Numbered from the stretch's first letter, positions 1 through 9,061 are shown. The stretch: 40,154 nt of DNA from JAKFDK01 sp036676195 (GCA_036676195.1 JAKFDK010000034.1:1-40154), one strand, 5' to 3'. Numbers and translations: made by a program. Notes: a model not told the origin generated them from the sequence alone.

Positions 1-285
1 CCGAGGTCGTGTTTGGCATGCACGTCATCCTGCCCCCGGGCAAGTGGGACATGCCCCGACCTGCTTTTCTTAGAGGATCAAAAAATCAAAGGGTAGTGAA
101 CGCAGAGGCGCGGAATGTGGGTTAGTAGCAAACTCCAATAATAATCACCCGCAGTGTTGCCATATCCTGCTACCGGTGCACCTTAACCGCCGGCAAGTGG
201 CCAGACCCCAGGGCAAACGGGCTGTGGCCAACCAGACGCCACGAAGTTGCGTAGTACCTGCAAACTCCCTGTAGGGGGACATCAG

Positions 286-1923
286 GTGCAAGAATCAGTA
301 CTGAAGCGAGTGGCGGGCCTGCTCAGGGTGTCAACGGAGAAAATTGAGCAGGCGGAAAGCCCAGAGGCCCAGTTACTCTTCATCCGCGAGGAGATCCGGC
401 GGCACAGTCACGGGTATGAGGTCTGGATTGACAGTGGCCTCGTCTATGAAGACGAACTGACCGGCGCCGTGGTGATGGACCGGCCTGGCGTTCAGCGATT
501 GGTACACGATGCCAGAGCGCGCAAGTTTGACCTGCTGGTGATGAAGTCCATCCAGCGGCTGGGCCGCGATACCCTGGGCCTGCTGCACCTGAAGCGTCAG
601 CTCGACGACCTGGGCATTGAGCTGGTGGCTCTGCAGGATGGCTACCGGTCCGGGCGCGACCCGGAGTTGATCTTCCTGGTCCACGCCGACCGGGCCCAGG
701 CCGGCCGGGAGGATATCAGCCGCAACGTACGCAACGCCATGCGGCAGCGGGCCAGGCAGGGCCGGTGGATGGCGGGAAGAGTCCCGTTCGGGTACCGACG
801 GAAAAACCGGCATGAGCTTGAGCCCCACCCTGATACGGCCCCCATCGTCCAGGAGATTTTCCGCCTACGCCGCTCCGGCTGGGGCGAGACCCGCATCGTG
901 GGGCACCTGAACCAGTTAGGGGTGCCGGCACCCGGTTGGTGGGAGGCATGTGACCGCCTGCCACATCTGGAAGAGCTGGCGGTCACGGACGAACGGTACG
1001 CACAGCGGCTGGAGAGAAACCGCCGCCTGGTGAACCGCCGGCCACCCTGGGCGCCCAGGACCCTGCGGGTAGTGCTGAAGAACACCGCCTACTATGGCGA
1101 GTTGCAATACAATCGGAAATTCTGGCGGGTGCGTCTGGGCGGGCGCAAGGTCCTGGAGACACGGGCACCCGAAGAGTGGATCGCCATTCCCTGTCCGCCA
1201 ATTGTGTCGCGCGAGGAATGGGAGGAAGTCCAGCAGGTACGCCGGCGCAAGTCCACCCGGGACCGGGTGGACGCCCATGTGTACCTGTTGAGCGGGCTGC
1301 TGCAATGCGGCAAGTGCGGCAACCGCATGAACGGGGGCGGCGGCAAGGTCGGCAAGTACGGCTGGTATGGCTACTACCACTGCATGGCCCGGCGCGACCT
1401 GCGTACCTGCGACCTGCCCAGCCCGCGCTGTGAAGCCCTGGAGGATGCGGTGCTGAAAGTCCTGCCTGATCCACTCAGCCAACTGCCCACACAGCAGGTC
1501 GGGCAAGAGCGCAATGCCGAGTCGGCCAGGGTACTGGTGCAACACCTGGAGGCCTTGTTGGCCGACCTTGCGGACGAGCGGCGATACTACCGCAACGAGC
1601 ACCGCCGCAACCGCCTGACCGATGCTGAACTCGACACGGAACTGGCCCGGATTACCGAGGCAGAAGGACGGGTCAAGGCGGAACTGGAGCAGGTGCGCCG
1701 GACAGCCTTTCTACCCGATCTGCTCCAGCAGGAGGCGGAACACCGCCGCCGCCTGGCCGAACAGGTGGCCCTCTGGCAGGCCAATCGGGTGGAAATCGAT
1801 CGGCACCAGTTACGGGCGCTGGTCCACGCCGCGGTTAATCGGGTCGTTTACCGCGGGCTTGCCGACTTCGATGTTCATTTGCGGTTTAGCCAAACGAGCT
1901 GGTCCTGGGGGTCGTCTCAATAG
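286..1923 (+). CDS. Large serine recombinase (site-specific integrase/excisionase)
   Basis: A 545-residue large serine recombinase that would cut and rejoin DNA at paired attachment sites through a 5'-phosphoserine link. The N-terminal catalytic domain has the nucleophile in LLRVSTEK (Ser near residue 17) and the Arg-rich IQRLGRD motif. A recombinase domain follows from MRQRARQGRWMAGRVPFGY, then a zinc ribbon starting LLQCGKCGNRM with later CHC-type ligands (YYHC, RTCD), and a C-terminal coiled coil. The GTG at 286 is chosen because AGGGGG lies 7-8 bases upstream and the conserved N-terminus starts right after it; a TTG at 247 is in frame but has no ribosome binding site. A terminator follows the stop. 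The gene converges on a truncated spoVR, which suggests it is the integrase of the element that split that gene. Size and domain order are normal for the family and nothing looks broken. Confidence 0.93.
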   Translation: MQESVLKRVAGLLRVSTEKIEQAESPEAQLLFIREEIRRHSHGYEVWIDSGLVYEDELTGAVVMDRPGVQRLVHDARARKFDLLVMKSIQRLGRDTLGLLHLKRQLDDLGIELVALQDGYRSGRDPELIFLVHADRAQAGREDISRNVRNAMRQRARQGRWMAGRVPFGYRRKNRHELEPHPDTAPIVQEIFRLRRSGWGETRIVGHLNQLGVPAPGWWEACDRLPHLEELAVTDERYAQRLERNRRLVNRRPPWAPRTLRVVLKNTAYYGELQYNRKFWRVRLGGRKVLETRAPEEWIAIPCPPIVSREEWEEVQQVRRRKSTRDRVDAHVYLLSGLLQCGKCGNRMNGGGGKVGKYGWYGYYHCMARRDLRTCDLPSPRCEALEDAVLKVLPDPLSQLPTQQVGQERNAESARVLVQHLEALLADLADERRYYRNEHRRNRLTDAELDTELARITEAEGRVKAELEQVRRTAFLPDLLQQEAEHRRRLAEQVALWQANRVEIDRHQLRALVHAAVNRVVYRGLADFDVHLRFSQTSWSWGSSQ

Positions 1924-1938
1924 ACTGTGCACGCTCCG

Positions 1939-1974
1939 GCCCGGCGCCATTTCAAAGGTGCCGGGCTTCCTTTT
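1939..1974 (+). terminator. Rho-independent terminator of the recombinase gene
   Basis: A 10-bp stem pairs gcccggcgcc (1939-1948) with ggtgccgggc (1957-1966), with one G-U pair and an 8-base loop. It is followed by ttccttttg. It lies 16 bases after the recombinase stop codon. Confidence 0.85.
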
Positions 1975-2028
1975 GCGTCACACCTATCGCACCCCCGGAG
2001 GGTCACTTGCCCTTTTGCATAAGGATCA

Positions 2029-2211
2029 CTATGCCTTGCCATGCGTCCAGTGTTGAAAGCGTCCGGGCAGCAGGTAGGCTCCGAACTCATACATGATGGC
2101 GGGCGGCACCACCTCGAAGTGAACCGGGAACGGGTCCAGGCCCAACTCATGGGCCTTATCCCACAGCGTGCCGATGGCTTCCTCCAGCAGGGGGAACTCA
2201 TGATCTTCCAT
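2029..2211 (-). pseudogene. spoVR: spoVR, 5' fragment only (first 60 codons), interrupted
   Basis: The 60 residues match the N-terminus of SpoVR, a protein of spore cortex formation that is normally about 450-500 residues long. Recognisable segments are LLEEAIGTLWDKAHELGLDP, FPVHFEVVPPAIMYEFGAY and RFQHWTHGKA. In intact SpoVR the last segment reads HWSFGKA followed by an aromatic residue, His and Met-Lys. Here a TAG comes directly after GKA and the next 100 bases are unrelated. The ATG at 2211 has an excellent AGGAGG site (2218-2223). Because the start, ribosome site and all 60 codons are intact, the loss looks like a clean break and not gradual decay. The break lies 105 bases from the 3' end of the serine recombinase. 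The missing roughly 400 codons should lie beyond the left edge of the window if this is an insertion. The identity is strong; that the gene can be rejoined is inference. Confidence 0.85.
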
Positions 2212-2263
2212 CCGATCCCTCCTAGCAGGGCGGCACGACTGATGCATCCTCACGTGGCTGATA

Positions 2264-2291
2264 TAGCATATGTAAGCGGAAACGGTCCGGT
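2264..2291 (-). promoter_or_regulatory. Possible mother-cell sigma-K-type promoter of spoVR
   Basis: Reading on the minus strand there is AC, 17 bases, then CATATGCTA. This fits the sigma-K pattern (AC, about 16 bases, CATANNNTA). It sits about 50 bases upstream of the spoVR start codon. The motif is short and could be chance; a sigma-E reading (CATANNNT) fits the -10 only. Confidence 0.35.
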
Positions 2292-2303
2292 CGGGGCCGT
2301 TCA

Positions 2304-2343
2304 GCGGCCTGCCGGCGAGGCCGCCGGCGGAATCAACCGCCGG
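2304..2343. repeat. Two overlapping GC-rich hairpins between secC-like gene and spoVR
   Basis: gcggcct (2304-2310) pairs with aggccgc (2318-2324), and ccggcgg (2324-2330) pairs perfectly with ccgccgg (2337-2343) across a 6-base loop. They lie just after the stop of the SEC-C gene on the minus strand and may end its transcript, but there is no T-run. Confidence 0.45.
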
Positions 2344-2351
2344 GCAGCCTC

Positions 2352-3506
2352 TCATTCGGGGGCGACTGCCGCCGCCGTGTGGTTCATCCAATACAGACGC
2401 TGGATGAGTCGTACCCCCGGATCCAATGGATCGGCATAACGGTCGTCCAGCACCTCCAGCTTGAGCACGCCGGCAATGGCGCGGGCCCGGGCAGCCAGGC
2501 TGGAAACAGAAACACCGATGGTATCAGCCAGTAAAGTCTGCGTCATGTCGTCATGCAGCGCATAATGGTGAAACGCGTAGGCCACGCCGGCCGCCCAGAC
2601 TTCCGCCTTACCTGACCGCGGTTGCAGCGCGGCGGCAGCATCCCACCACAGGCGCACCGCCCGGGTCCGGCTCACCTGCGGCAGATGCGCCCCCAGTAGG
2701 TAGGCCACCAGCACCTCCGCCACCTCTCCCTCCAGGGGGGAGGCCCCAGAAGGTGAACAGGTGATTCCCAGCGAAGCGGGACCGTCCACTTCCGGCGGCA
2801 CCTGACAATCTGTGCCAAGCGCCAGTTCGATCCCTTCGCGCACAATGGGCCACCGCTCTGCGAACAGATTCGGCCAACCGGCCGCCGGTTGCTGGAGCCG
2901 CATGCGGGCCAGTTCGTACTCCAGGACCCGGCGAATGGCCGGCTCCCCCTCGCCCTTCGTGCTGCGGGCGTCAAAGCCAAAGTGATAGCCAGCCCCTACC
3001 GGTATGATCCGTCCGATCAGCAGGTCCCCCGGCGGCGGGGCCGGCCAGCCGTGTTGCAGCCGCACCCGGTACTCATTGCCGGACAGGTAGTCCTCCAGCA
3101 CCACCTGTCCATCCGTTGCCGGTCGGACGCGGTAGACCCCCGGGCGTGAACCGATCCACGACCGCACCATCTCCTGTTCAGTTCCGCTCAGGTCCGGTAT
3201 TTCACCCAGGAAGCGTTCCAGTAGGGTCTCGCCGTTAAAGTCCCGGTAGTTAAATATCATCCAATCCAAGAAGGCATAGGCCATGGATTCAGATAATGAC
3301 GGCGATGCTTCCGCACCGAAGAACTGAATGGCAGCGTGCAGCCCTTCTTCCTTATACTGCAGACAGAACGGCTCCAGTTCCGTGAGCAAGCGCTCGTAGG
3401 CCCGCTCGTACCGGACCTCCGCCAGTTGGATAACCTCGTGCTGCAGGCAGCATTTCTTGTATTTTTTCCCGCTGCCGCAAGAGCAGGGGTCGTTGCGTCC
3501 CACCAC
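2352..3506 (-). CDS. SEC-C motif protein with C-terminal DUF6398-like domain
   Basis: A 384-residue protein of unknown function. Residues 4-20 (RNDPCSCGSGKKYKKCC) are a classical SEC-C metal-binding motif, the Cys-rich zinc knuckle also found at the end of SecA, where it contacts SecB or ribosomes. The last ~110 residues (from about AEVWAAGVAYAFHHYALHD, with TIGVSVSSLAARARAI as a helix-turn-helix-like stretch) resemble DUF6398, which often accompanies SEC-C. The middle is not recognised. The start is one of two adjacent GTG codons (3506 or 3503) behind AGGGGA. The gene follows jetD by 51 bp in the same direction with no terminator visible between, so it may be co-transcribed with the Wadjet genes. 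Whether it helps that system or is only a neighbour cannot be told here. Confidence 0.8.
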   Translation of the reverse strand: MVGRNDPCSCGSGKKYKKCCLQHEVIQLAEVRYERAYERLLTELEPFCLQYKEEGLHAAIQFFGAEASPSLSESMAYAFLDWMIFNYRDFNGETLLERFLGEIPDLSGTEQEMVRSWIGSRPGVYRVRPATDGQVVLEDYLSGNEYRVRLQHGWPAPPPGDLLIGRIIPVGAGYHFGFDARSTKGEGEPAIRRVLEYELARMRLQQPAAGWPNLFAERWPIVREGIELALGTDCQVPPEVDGPASLGITCSPSGASPLEGEVAEVLVAYLLGAHLPQVSRTRAVRLWWDAAAALQPRSGKAEVWAAGVAYAFHHYALHDDMTQTLLADTIGVSVSSLAARARAIAGVLKLEVLDDRYADPLDPGVRLIQRLYWMNHTAAAVAPE

Positions 3507-3557
3507 CGATTACTTCCCCTTCCGGATGGATGGTCAACCGATGCCAGCCATCATCTT

Positions 3558-4853
3558 TTACCTGCCGGCCAGCAGATCCTGCAGCAATGGCTCCACCAGT
3601 CGTTCCTGATAGGCCGGGTACGACCTTTCAGCCATGATCCGGGCAGTGGGACCCAGCGGCCCCGCCAGTTGCCGCATCCAGTCCAGGTCGGTCGCGGAGA
3701 AGGGCGACACTCCAGACTCTGCCGCCGCCAGGTAGTCAGCGGGCGCCATGTGCCAGGGCGTCAGCGCCGGATAGCGCGCCAGCAGCCAGTTGGCAATCGC
3801 CAGGCCGTTGCGGTCAAAGTCGCCGCCATAGTGCAGCCGGCAGCCGCCCCCGTGCAGCAGGTCCAGCAGGCGCACGGCGGCGGCGCTCAGGAAGCCGCCG
3901 GTGCAGACCAGAGGCGGACGGAGGGCCGGCGGCAGGTGGGCCACGCCCCGCACCAGGTATTCAAAGACCTGGGGGTTTTCCACCACATAGGCGTGCACGT
4001 CGGGGGCCGGAAAAAGGGTGAGTTGCCGGACCTGGTTCAGCGGCAGTGGCCAGCCTCCGCCATGCGCGGCCATGGCGGCCACCACCGGATGGGCGGCCAT
4101 GTGCAGATGAGCAGCCAATACAGTCGACGAGACCCCGTCCACCTCCAGGTTCACCAGCCCCAGCAGCAGGGCGCGGCTGTCGCTGTCCCGGAGTCCTTCC
4201 GGCAGCGGCCCGTACCGTTCGCTCAGGGCTGCCAGCAGCAGGGCTCCGGCCGGCTGTTTGGCATCGAAAGCGTGGGGGTCTCCGGTCAGCCGGGCGGCAA
4301 ACACTGCCAGCAATTCGCCGGCGGGCAGCGGTAAACAGGCCAGGGCCCGTGCCACGGCCAGGGCAGCCCGCTCTGCCACCTCCGGCTGATCGTTGTAGGC
4401 CCGACGGTACCAGCGGCCGCCGGATCCGCTGCCGGCGCCCAGCGCCGCGACCCAGTCCTGCACGACCGGGTCCGCCGGGGCGGCGGCGGCGATGCGCTCC
4501 AGTTGGGCCGCCCAGCAGTCGGCGGCGTGTTGCAGCCGCTCCCGATTGGTCACCACCGGCCCGCCGGCAGCGGCCAGCACGTCGAGCAGCCCCACTGCAA
4601 AGCGGCTTGCGCGCAGCTTCTGATCCAGATCGGCCAGCCGCAGGCGCAGCGGTCCGCCGGCGGAGACCGATACGGGCAGGCCCTTCCAGCCCAGCAGGTT
4701 GGCCAGTTCAGCCAGGGCGGCAGCACTCAGGTCGACCTGAATGGTACCGCTGACCCCGTCCCGCTCCTCCACCCGGCGTCGGGCCAGTTCCAGCAGGGGC
4801 TGGAGCCCGGCCTGGCGCAGTTTCTCCGCCGCCTGGCGTGCCATCTGGCTCAT
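3558..4853 (-). CDS. jetD: Wadjet type II component JetD (TIGR02679/DUF2399), Toprim-like nuclease
   Basis: A 431-residue member of the TIGR02679 family, the nuclease subunit of type II Wadjet systems. In characterised Wadjet systems JetD cuts small closed circular DNA after the SMC complex has reeled it in. The C-terminal DUF2399 region carries the Toprim-like acidic sites: Glu in VVENPQVFEYL (around residue 289) and the Asp pair in YGGDFDRNGLAIANWLL (around residue 345). Both are intact, so the enzyme should be active. The N-terminal ~200 residues match the family's DNA-binding arm region. The ATG at 4853 overlaps the jetC stop by 4 bases (ATGA), which indicates translational coupling. It is the last jet gene of the operon. 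Confidence 0.92.
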   Translation of the reverse strand: MSQMARQAAEKLRQAGLQPLLELARRRVEERDGVSGTIQVDLSAAALAELANLLGWKGLPVSVSAGGPLRLRLADLDQKLRASRFAVGLLDVLAAAGGPVVTNRERLQHAADCWAAQLERIAAAAPADPVVQDWVAALGAGSGSGGRWYRRAYNDQPEVAERAALAVARALACLPLPAGELLAVFAARLTGDPHAFDAKQPAGALLLAALSERYGPLPEGLRDSDSRALLLGLVNLEVDGVSSTVLAAHLHMAAHPVVAAMAAHGGGWPLPLNQVRQLTLFPAPDVHAYVVENPQVFEYLVRGVAHLPPALRPPLVCTGGFLSAAAVRLLDLLHGGGCRLHYGGDFDRNGLAIANWLLARYPALTPWHMAPADYLAAAESGVSPFSATDLDWMRQLAGPLGPTARIMAERSYPAYQERLVEPLLQDLLAGR

Positions 4854-7800
4854 GGGGAATCGTCACCGTTCTGACGGGTGGCGGCCGCCTCGCTCCAGGC
4901 CGCACTGAGCGGCTCCGCGGCCTGCTTGCCGTCCCACAGAATCGGAAAGGCCACATGCAGGTTCTGGTCCAGGGTCATGCGGTAGGCCATGGCGGCGGAC
5001 AGGTGTTCGGTATACGGCAGTTCGTCCGGGCAGGTCAGAATCCACCCGAGCCCCAGGTCGTCCAGGAACTGCAGGTAGGCGACCTGATTGTTGGCGTCAA
5101 AGCCGGCGAATGCCTCATCCAGGGCAATAATCCGGGGGACGTCGGGATGGGTGGCGGCATCGTAGCGGGCGGCCACACCGGCGATGACGGGAATGGCCAG
5201 CGCCAGGGCCTTGGCCGATGTGCTGCGCTTGCCAAAGCCGCGGCTGCGGATCGGCACGGCGGCGGAGTTGCCGGGCATGAGGCTGAACAACTGGTACTCG
5301 TACCAGTGCCGGTAATCCAGGGCCTGCCGGATCGCATCGGTGTAGCTGACTTCCTCACCCCGGGAGCGCGCCTCCTGCCGGATGCGGTCGACCTCTGCGC
5401 GAATCAGGCTGAGCAACACCTCGCGACGCTCATCGGACAGCCAGTCACTGCCCTGGTCCATCTGCTCCAGAGCCTGCCCGATGCCAACGCCCGGGACCAG
5501 TTCGGCCGGCTGGACGGCCAGCCGCAGGGACAGCTTTTCGCCATTGGATACCCGTAGTTGCCTGAGCTTGATGTTCGTGGTTTTGGTAAAATGGTGCGCC
5601 CGCCGGATCAGTTTGCGCAGTTCATCGAGGATACCCTGGTAGATGATGCGCTGGTACAGCTTTTGCTCCTCTTCCCGGACATAGTTCCCGTACTCCTCCT
5701 GCCGGGCCCGCAACCGCCGGTACAGGTCGGTGGCCGTCAGCGCCTCCCGCTCCTCGTAAAAGGTCAATGTTTCCCAGCCCGGTCCCGGGGTGGGGCGGTA
5801 GTCGCCCAGCAGGTCGCGGTGCCGGTGCAGATACTCCTGCAGGGTACCGCGGCGCTGGCTGGTCTCCTGTTCCAGCAGCGCCGGGTCCACGGGTCGGGGC
5901 AGGCGCGGCAGCAGTGCCACCGGCCCCGCCTGTTCCAGGACCTGCGCATATTCACCCAGCCCCGGATGCATGTGCAGACGCCGGCGCAGGCGTTCCAAAC
6001 ACTGGGTGACCTCGGTGCGCAGCCCCGCCTCCTCGGGCAGCCGCTCCTGAATCACGGCCTGGCTGCCGGCAACCTGAGCGTTCAGTTCGCCCCGGCGCAC
6101 CCGGGCCTGCTCCTCTTCCCCGTTCAGGACCTGCTGCTCCTCGGTCAGCGCCGCCAGTTCGGCTTGCAAAGCGGCCACGTTCGGATCACGCAGGCGGTCG
6201 GTCAGTGCCGCCACCCGGGCGCGGGTGGCCGTGAGTTGCCGGTCTGCCTCCTGCCCATCGGCTTGCAGGGCGGCGAGCCCGGCCCGGTCCCGCTCCCGCC
6301 ATTGCTGGCGTTCCCGGTGGTCACGCATCATGTCGCCCAGGTCGGCATATTGTCGGTCCTGCCGGCCGATTTCTCTGACCACCTGCTCCAGGTCGCCCGC
6401 CCGCCGGTCCAGGGCTTCCCGGTCTAGCCCCCGGGCGGCGGGCAGGTCACGCAGCGCCGCGTTGTAGCGGGCCTCCTCGGCCTGCAACCGGGTCAGAGCC
6501 GCCTCCGCCTCCGGCCGCAGCGCCTCTACCCGCTGGCGGGCAGCTTCGACCTGCTCCCGTAACTGGGCTCCCTTACCCAGGGCGCCAAACACGGCCTGCC
6601 AGGGCAGTTGCTCCAGCTCAGCCATTTCGGCCTCCAGAGACTGGAGCATCTGCTCCAGTTCCTGCTGGCGAGCCTGTGCCTGTGCCCGGTTCGCTTCAGC
6701 CTCGTTCCGTGCCTGGCGCAGGAGGCTCAGCCGCCGCTGCCGGGCTGCTTCCCGCCGCTCCTCACCAATCAGTCCCGGGGCTTCCGCCAGCCATGGCTGC
6801 ACCTGGCCGTGAGCAATGCCGTTCTGCCATTTCCCGTCCGGCGCGATCCAGCGCGGCCCGCTGCCCTCGCCCCAGCCGACCGACTGCAACACCTGCGCCA
6901 CGGCGGCCGGGGCGCCCGGCTCCGGCTCCAGCACATCCAGCAGCGTGGCCGCACAGTCCAGCGGCTGCGGGACCAGCCAGGCGTCGGCGAGCGCGGTCTG
7001 GCGGTCGGGCGACAACAGCAGCAGGTCCAACAGATTGGCTTCCAGCGCCGCCGCTTCCACCCGGGCGGCGGTGGCTTCATTGACGCCCGGCCGGAACCGC
7101 ACCCAGTGAAAAAGCGGGCGCAGGCCGCTCTCGGCCGCCTCCGGGGCGGAGCGGGCGGCTTCCCTGACCGGGGTGCGGGCCGGCGGCAGCACCCCGGTGC
7201 GCTGCACCTCGGCCATTTGCCGGGTGAGTTCCTCCACCTGCACCTCTGCCCTGGCCAGCAGGGCGGCCTGGCTGTGCTGCTCTGCCGCCAGTGTGCGCCG
7301 GCGGTCTTGCGCCCAGAAGCGCAGGGGCTCAACCAGCGCCGCCGCCCCCGTCTGGGGCGCCACCGCCAGTTCCTGCACCGCCCGGATGACGGTGGCCAGC
7401 AGATGATCGGCCACGTCCAGCCCGGTGCTGTGCTCCTGCCACTGCGCCAGCGCCGCGGCCAGTTCGTCTTTGCGCCGCTCCGCCTCGCCTTCGGCCTTGA
7501 CGGCGGCGTTGCTCAGATCGTCCTGGTTGCTGCGCAGTGCCTGTAGCTGCGCCTGTTTTTGCCGGCAGGTTTCTTCCTGCCTTTCCACGGCTTCCCGTTG
7601 CGCCGCCAGCGCCCGGTGTGCCCGCACCAGTTGCTCGCCCTCAGCCGTGAGTGCGGCATCAGGCCGCACCGCCTCGGCCTGGTCCACCGGGTCGCTGACC
7701 GCCAGGGTCACCAGATCCTCGGCCGCCGCCGCCAGGGCACGGGCGCACTCGGCCCAACCGGCGGCGTTGGCCTGGCGGCCCAGGCGGTCCAGTTCCCGGG

Positions 7801-9043
7801 CCATTTGCTGGGTCCGGGAACTGAAGCGGCCCTGCAATTGCTCCAGGTGCTGGTCATGACGGCGATTCTGCTGCTCCTGCTCGCCGGTCCGGCGGATCAG
7901 TGTTTCCAGGCGTCCGGTCAGGCTGCGCTCTTCAGTCTGGGCCTCGGTCAGGCGGGTCGGCAGGTGGGTGTCGTCCCGGTCCCGGAAGATTTGCAGCCTG
8001 GCGGTAATCTCGGCCAGACGTGCCTGGCGCCGGATCGAATCCGCTCCCAGGCGGCCAGCCTCGGCTTCAGCCTGTTCCAGGGCAGCCCGGGCCTGATTCA
8101 GTTTGGCCACCACGCTGCCCAGCCGGCCGGCGGCAGTGCCGTACTGCGCCGCCGCCGCCTGCACCAGCACCTCGGCCAGGGCATACAGGTGTCGGTCCAG
8201 TTCCTCCACCCGCTCGGCCCGCCGGGTCACGTCGTCCAGGTTCCGCTGATACTGCTCGATGTTCGTGACGACCTCGGCCACCCGCTCCAGCCGCTCGGCC
8301 GGCACCCCGGGCAGGGAGTCGCGCAGCAGGGCGCAGACCTTTTCCGGCCCGGCCTGCTCCCCCAGCTTGGGGCGGCGGGCCTGAATCAGCATGCTGATCA
8401 GCGCCTGGTAATCATCATCCGGCATCCCGAAGAGGTGGGCGTTCACCTGGCGCCGGTATTCACCGCGTTCAGCGGTCACCACTGCCGGCGCTGCCAGCAG
8501 CCGGCTGAACTCCCGCACCGGCAGGCAATTGCCGTCGGCCCCGCGCACGTCCAGGTCGCGGCCCAGGCGGCGGTCCGGCAGGATGAAGCCACACCAGTCC
8601 CGGATCTTGCGGGGCAGGCTGCGTGCAGCGCCGACGCCCATGCCAATGGTCAGGTAACGGCCGGATGCCCCGTGGCGGAATTCCAGGGCCAGGTAACCGG
8701 TGCGCACCTTGTAGGCAAAGGCGTCCGGTTGCTCCGGATCGGCGCCATCGTCGCCCAGCAGGTACCAGTACAGGTAACGGTCCCGGCTCAGGCCGGGGTC
8801 CAGGCGGATGGGACTGGTGTCGCCGTCAAGCAGGGTGGGGATGGCCAGCGCCAGCAGGCTCGACTTGCCGCCGGCATTCTGGCCGGTCAGGGCCAGCCGC
8901 CCGTGGGCAAAGCCCAGTTCGTAGTCCCGCCAGTGCCACCAGTCACGGAAGATCAGCCGCTGCGGGTGCCAGCCGCCCGGTCCACCGGGAATCGCCTGGC
9001 GCACCGTCTCCAACCAGGTCTCATGCTGAGTCCATAAGCTCAC
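4850..9043 (-). CDS. jetC: Wadjet type II component JetC (TIGR02680), SMC/MukB-like ATPase
   Basis: A 1397-residue SMC-like ATPase, the motor of the Wadjet anti-plasmid system. The Walker A is GQNAGGKS at residues 54-61, with the N-terminal half of the head around it. A very long Gln/Glu/Arg/Ala-rich coiled coil fills the middle (roughly residues 280-1130), and a hinge-like segment (about 600-760) contains the WVRFRPGVNEAT and WIAPDGKWQNGIAHG stretches typical of TIGR02680. The C-terminal head has FGKRSTSAKALALAIP (signature region, near 1270) and the Walker B PRIIALDEAFAGFD (near 1305-1315). The Walker A is slightly unusual (NAGGKS where GPNGAGKS is common) but keeps the Gly, Lys and Ser needed. 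The start is GTG with AGGAGG 7 bases upstream. It lies 18 bp after jetB and overlaps jetD by 4 bases. Confidence 0.95.
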   Translation of the reverse strand: MSLWTQHETWLETVRQAIPGGPGGWHPQRLIFRDWWHWRDYELGFAHGRLALTGQNAGGKSSLLALAIPTLLDGDTSPIRLDPGLSRDRYLYWYLLGDDGADPEQPDAFAYKVRTGYLALEFRHGASGRYLTIGMGVGAARSLPRKIRDWCGFILPDRRLGRDLDVRGADGNCLPVREFSRLLAAPAVVTAERGEYRRQVNAHLFGMPDDDYQALISMLIQARRPKLGEQAGPEKVCALLRDSLPGVPAERLERVAEVVTNIEQYQRNLDDVTRRAERVEELDRHLYALAEVLVQAAAAQYGTAAGRLGSVVAKLNQARAALEQAEAEAGRLGADSIRRQARLAEITARLQIFRDRDDTHLPTRLTEAQTEERSLTGRLETLIRRTGEQEQQNRRHDQHLEQLQGRFSSRTQQMARELDRLGRQANAAGWAECARALAAAAEDLVTLAVSDPVDQAEAVRPDAALTAEGEQLVRAHRALAAQREAVERQEETCRQKQAQLQALRSNQDDLSNAAVKAEGEAERRKDELAAALAQWQEHSTGLDVADHLLATVIRAVQELAVAPQTGAAALVEPLRFWAQDRRRTLAAEQHSQAALLARAEVQVEELTRQMAEVQRTGVLPPARTPVREAARSAPEAAESGLRPLFHWVRFRPGVNEATAARVEAAALEANLLDLLLLSPDRQTALADAWLVPQPLDCAATLLDVLEPEPGAPAAVAQVLQSVGWGEGSGPRWIAPDGKWQNGIAHGQVQPWLAEAPGLIGEERREAARQRRLSLLRQARNEAEANRAQAQARQQELEQMLQSLEAEMAELEQLPWQAVFGALGKGAQLREQVEAARQRVEALRPEAEAALTRLQAEEARYNAALRDLPAARGLDREALDRRAGDLEQVVREIGRQDRQYADLGDMMRDHRERQQWRERDRAGLAALQADGQEADRQLTATRARVAALTDRLRDPNVAALQAELAALTEEQQVLNGEEEQARVRRGELNAQVAGSQAVIQERLPEEAGLRTEVTQCLERLRRRLHMHPGLGEYAQVLEQAGPVALLPRLPRPVDPALLEQETSQRRGTLQEYLHRHRDLLGDYRPTPGPGWETLTFYEEREALTATDLYRRLRARQEEYGNYVREEEQKLYQRIIYQGILDELRKLIRRAHHFTKTTNIKLRQLRVSNGEKLSLRLAVQPAELVPGVGIGQALEQMDQGSDWLSDERREVLLSLIRAEVDRIRQEARSRGEEVSYTDAIRQALDYRHWYEYQLFSLMPGNSAAVPIRSRGFGKRSTSAKALALAIPVIAGVAARYDAATHPDVPRIIALDEAFAGFDANNQVAYLQFLDDLGLGWILTCPDELPYTEHLSAAMAYRMTLDQNLHVAFPILWDGKQAAEPLSAAWSEAAATRQNGDDSP

Positions 9044-9061
9044 GCCGGTTCCTCCTGTGCG

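Noticed and set aside
3..119. Open plus-strand frame at the left edge reading EVVFGMHVILPPGKWDMP before a stop at 117-119
   Set aside because: Possibly the tail of a gene outside the window, but only about 20 residues look protein-like and no family is recognised.
157..2042. Shared 7-mer ttgccat at 157-163 and 2036-2042 as the two attachment cores
   Set aside because: Sequence left of 157 on the minus strand does not continue SpoVR, so the 7-mer is probably chance; the true second junction must lie outside the window.
7559..9037. Long plus-strand open frame opposite jetC
   Set aside because: Gln/Gly/Arg/Pro-rich antisense translation caused by high GC; jetC on the other strand has clear domains.
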